This document shows, in pieces, positions 13,881-15,035 of a stretch of DNA of 15,035 nt. The DNA comes from CAYRGG01 sp964423745 (GTDB taxonomy: Bacteria > Pseudomonadota > Gammaproteobacteria > Competibacterales > Competibacteraceae): positions 1 through 15,035 of the forward strand of contig CAYRGG010000081.1 in assembly GCA_964423745.1 (NCBI GenBank), given 5' to 3'. The translations under genes and the position numbers were made by a program. Within the stretch, counting starts at the first letter, position 1. Every line of letters starts with the position of its first letter. A model generated the notes under the pieces. The model was given only the letters and a program-made list of their open reading frames with translations, searched no databases and was not told the origin of the DNA.

Positions 13881-15035
13881 ATGTCTTTTTTAAAGCAGAT
13901 AGCATGCGCGGAAAAATCTAATAAAAAGGCTATTTTTAAACAGTGGCTTGACACTAAGCCATTGCAACTCTTAGCCGAGCTACGTCAACAGCAACCAATT
14001 TTTTCACTGCTGGGAAAGCAGGGACCGGTGATCGTCACTCGATTTCGCGATGTGCAGGAAGTGTTGTCGCGACCCACGGTATTTACGGTAAAGAGCTATC
14101 GACCCAAGATGGATCCCGTCGTGGGGCCTTATATGCTAGCCCGGGATGATACGCCCCTCAATGAACGGGATAAATCCCTGATGCGGATGGTATTATGCCG
14201 CAAGGATCTAACTCGAGTGCGCGAACAGTGCGGAACACTAGCGGATGCAGCCATCGATGAAGGACTTCGCCATGGTTCTTTAGACGTGGTGTCGCAATTA
14301 TCCCGTAAGGTTATTGCCCAGATGGCGGAGCAGTATTTTGGTTTTGCAGGTCCCAATCTGGAAACCCTGCTGCGTTGGTCCCGAGCTACCCAACACGATA
14401 TGTTTCATAATTTTTTTGCAAACGATCCGCAAATTCACAATGCCTCTCTGCAAGCGGGCGCGGAAATGCGGGACTATTTAAAAAACCAACTAATCCCTTC
14501 ACGCCGGGAAGAACTGAAGGAAAATCCCCATCGCAACGACGTGTTGTCACGGCTGCTCATGTTGACAGACCTACTCAAAACCGTATTGTCTGAAGAAACA
14601 GGTTTTGACGAAGAACGTATCATCACCAATACCATGGGGCTTTTGGTGGGTGCTGTGGAGACTTCGTCGGCAGCTATCGTGCAAGCTTTGGATGAGCTGC
14701 TCAGCAGACCGGAACAATTGCAAGGTGCGCAACAGGCCGCTCGGACGGACGACGATGACAAGCTCAGCCAATATATCTGGGAAGCCTTACGGTTTTCTCC
14801 CCAAGCGCCATTCTTGGTCCGCGTTTGCGCTAGCGACTATACCATAGCCGCTGGCAGCTCACGAGCCACTAAGATTACAGCGGATACCATGGTTTTTGCC
14901 TCCACCGCCTCGGCCATGCACGACGATTGGGAATTAGATCAACCGGAAGCATTTCGCCCGAACCGACCCGATTTTCACTATATGCACTTGGGCTATGGCC
15001 ATCATCGCTGTCTCGGCGACCACCTTAGCTTGATT
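13881..15035 (+). CDS. Cytochrome P450, 3'-truncated by window edge
   Basis: The frame from ATG 13881 (GAGGAG ribosome site at 13868-13873) stays open for 385 codons to the window edge. It carries the P450 hallmarks: the I-helix oxygen-binding G257-A-V-E260-T261-S, the K-helix ExxR (E301-R304), and the haem loop LGYGHHRCLG with axial thiolate C377. The first position of the loop is L where F is usual. Bacterial class I P450s are about 400-450 residues, so only the C-terminal tail is missing. It presumably uses separate ferredoxin and reductase partners, not in the window. The substrate is unknown. It is probably translated after the GST-like gene from one mRNA. Confidence 0.88.
   Translation, partial: MSFLKQIACAEKSNKKAIFKQWLDTKPLQLLAELRQQQPIFSLLGKQGPVIVTRFRDVQEVLSRPTVFTVKSYRPKMDPVVGPYMLARDDTPLNERDKSLMRMVLCRKDLTRVREQCGTLADAAIDEGLRHGSLDVVSQLSRKVIAQMAEQYFGFAGPNLETLLRWSRATQHDMFHNFFANDPQIHNASLQAGAEMRDYLKNQLIPSRREELKENPHRNDVLSRLLMLTDLLKTVLSEETGFDEERIITNTMGLLVGAVETSSAAIVQALDELLSRPEQLQGAQQAARTDDDDKLSQYIWEALRFSPQAPFLVRVCASDYTIAAGSSRATKITADTMVFASTASAMHDDWELDQPEAFRPNRPDFHYMHLGYGHHRCLGDHLSLI

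Overview
The window looks like a chromosomal segment of a flagellated gammaproteobacterium. Three things point that way: the fliLMNOPQR gene order, two sigma54-type (-24/-12) promoter matches flanking the flagellar operon's control region, and the family resemblances of the accessory proteins. Genus cannot be told from the sequence alone. No rRNA, tRNA, CRISPR array or complete insertion sequence was seen.

Region 1 (1-4257, minus strand) is a tightly packed flagellar operon, fliL-fliM-fliN-fliO-fliP-fliQ-fliR. It encodes the C-ring switch proteins that receive CheY-P, FliL, and the membrane core of the type III export gate. Most junctions overlap by 1-4 nt or are separated by a few bases. A sigma54-type promoter about 45-60 nt upstream of fliL drives it. 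Downstream of fliR the window ends in a REP-like inverted repeat, so flhB, often the next gene, is not visible.

Region 2 (4258-5960) is a 390-nt divergent control region followed by a plus-strand EAL-HDOD gene. That gene also has a sigma54-type promoter, and it ends in a terminator pair facing the next cluster.

Region 3 (5969-10451, minus strand) is a signalling cluster: PilZ protein, single-domain CheY, CheB, CheR, CheX, a second CheY, and a divergent CheC/CheX-like protein. It lacks CheA, CheW and any receptor, so phosphoryl input must come from elsewhere. It combines adaptation enzymes (CheB/CheR), two receivers, one clear CheY-P phosphatase (CheX) and c-di-GMP-linked proteins (PilZ, EAL-HDOD) next to the motor switch genes. 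The second cheY has an unusual start region with an upstream 18-codon ORF, and an (AACT)8 microsatellite plus a hairpin lie before the last gene.

Region 4 (10452-11347) is gene-poor. It holds a protein-like 52-codon ORF on the minus strand, a weak AT-rich plus ORF, and what looks like a frameshifted coding remnant.

Region 5 (11348-15035) is metabolic or accessory: a DinF-type MATE exporter (minus), then a plus-strand pair of a glutathione S-transferase-like protein and a cytochrome P450 cut by the window edge just after its haem-binding cysteine. The substrate of the pair cannot be told from sequence.
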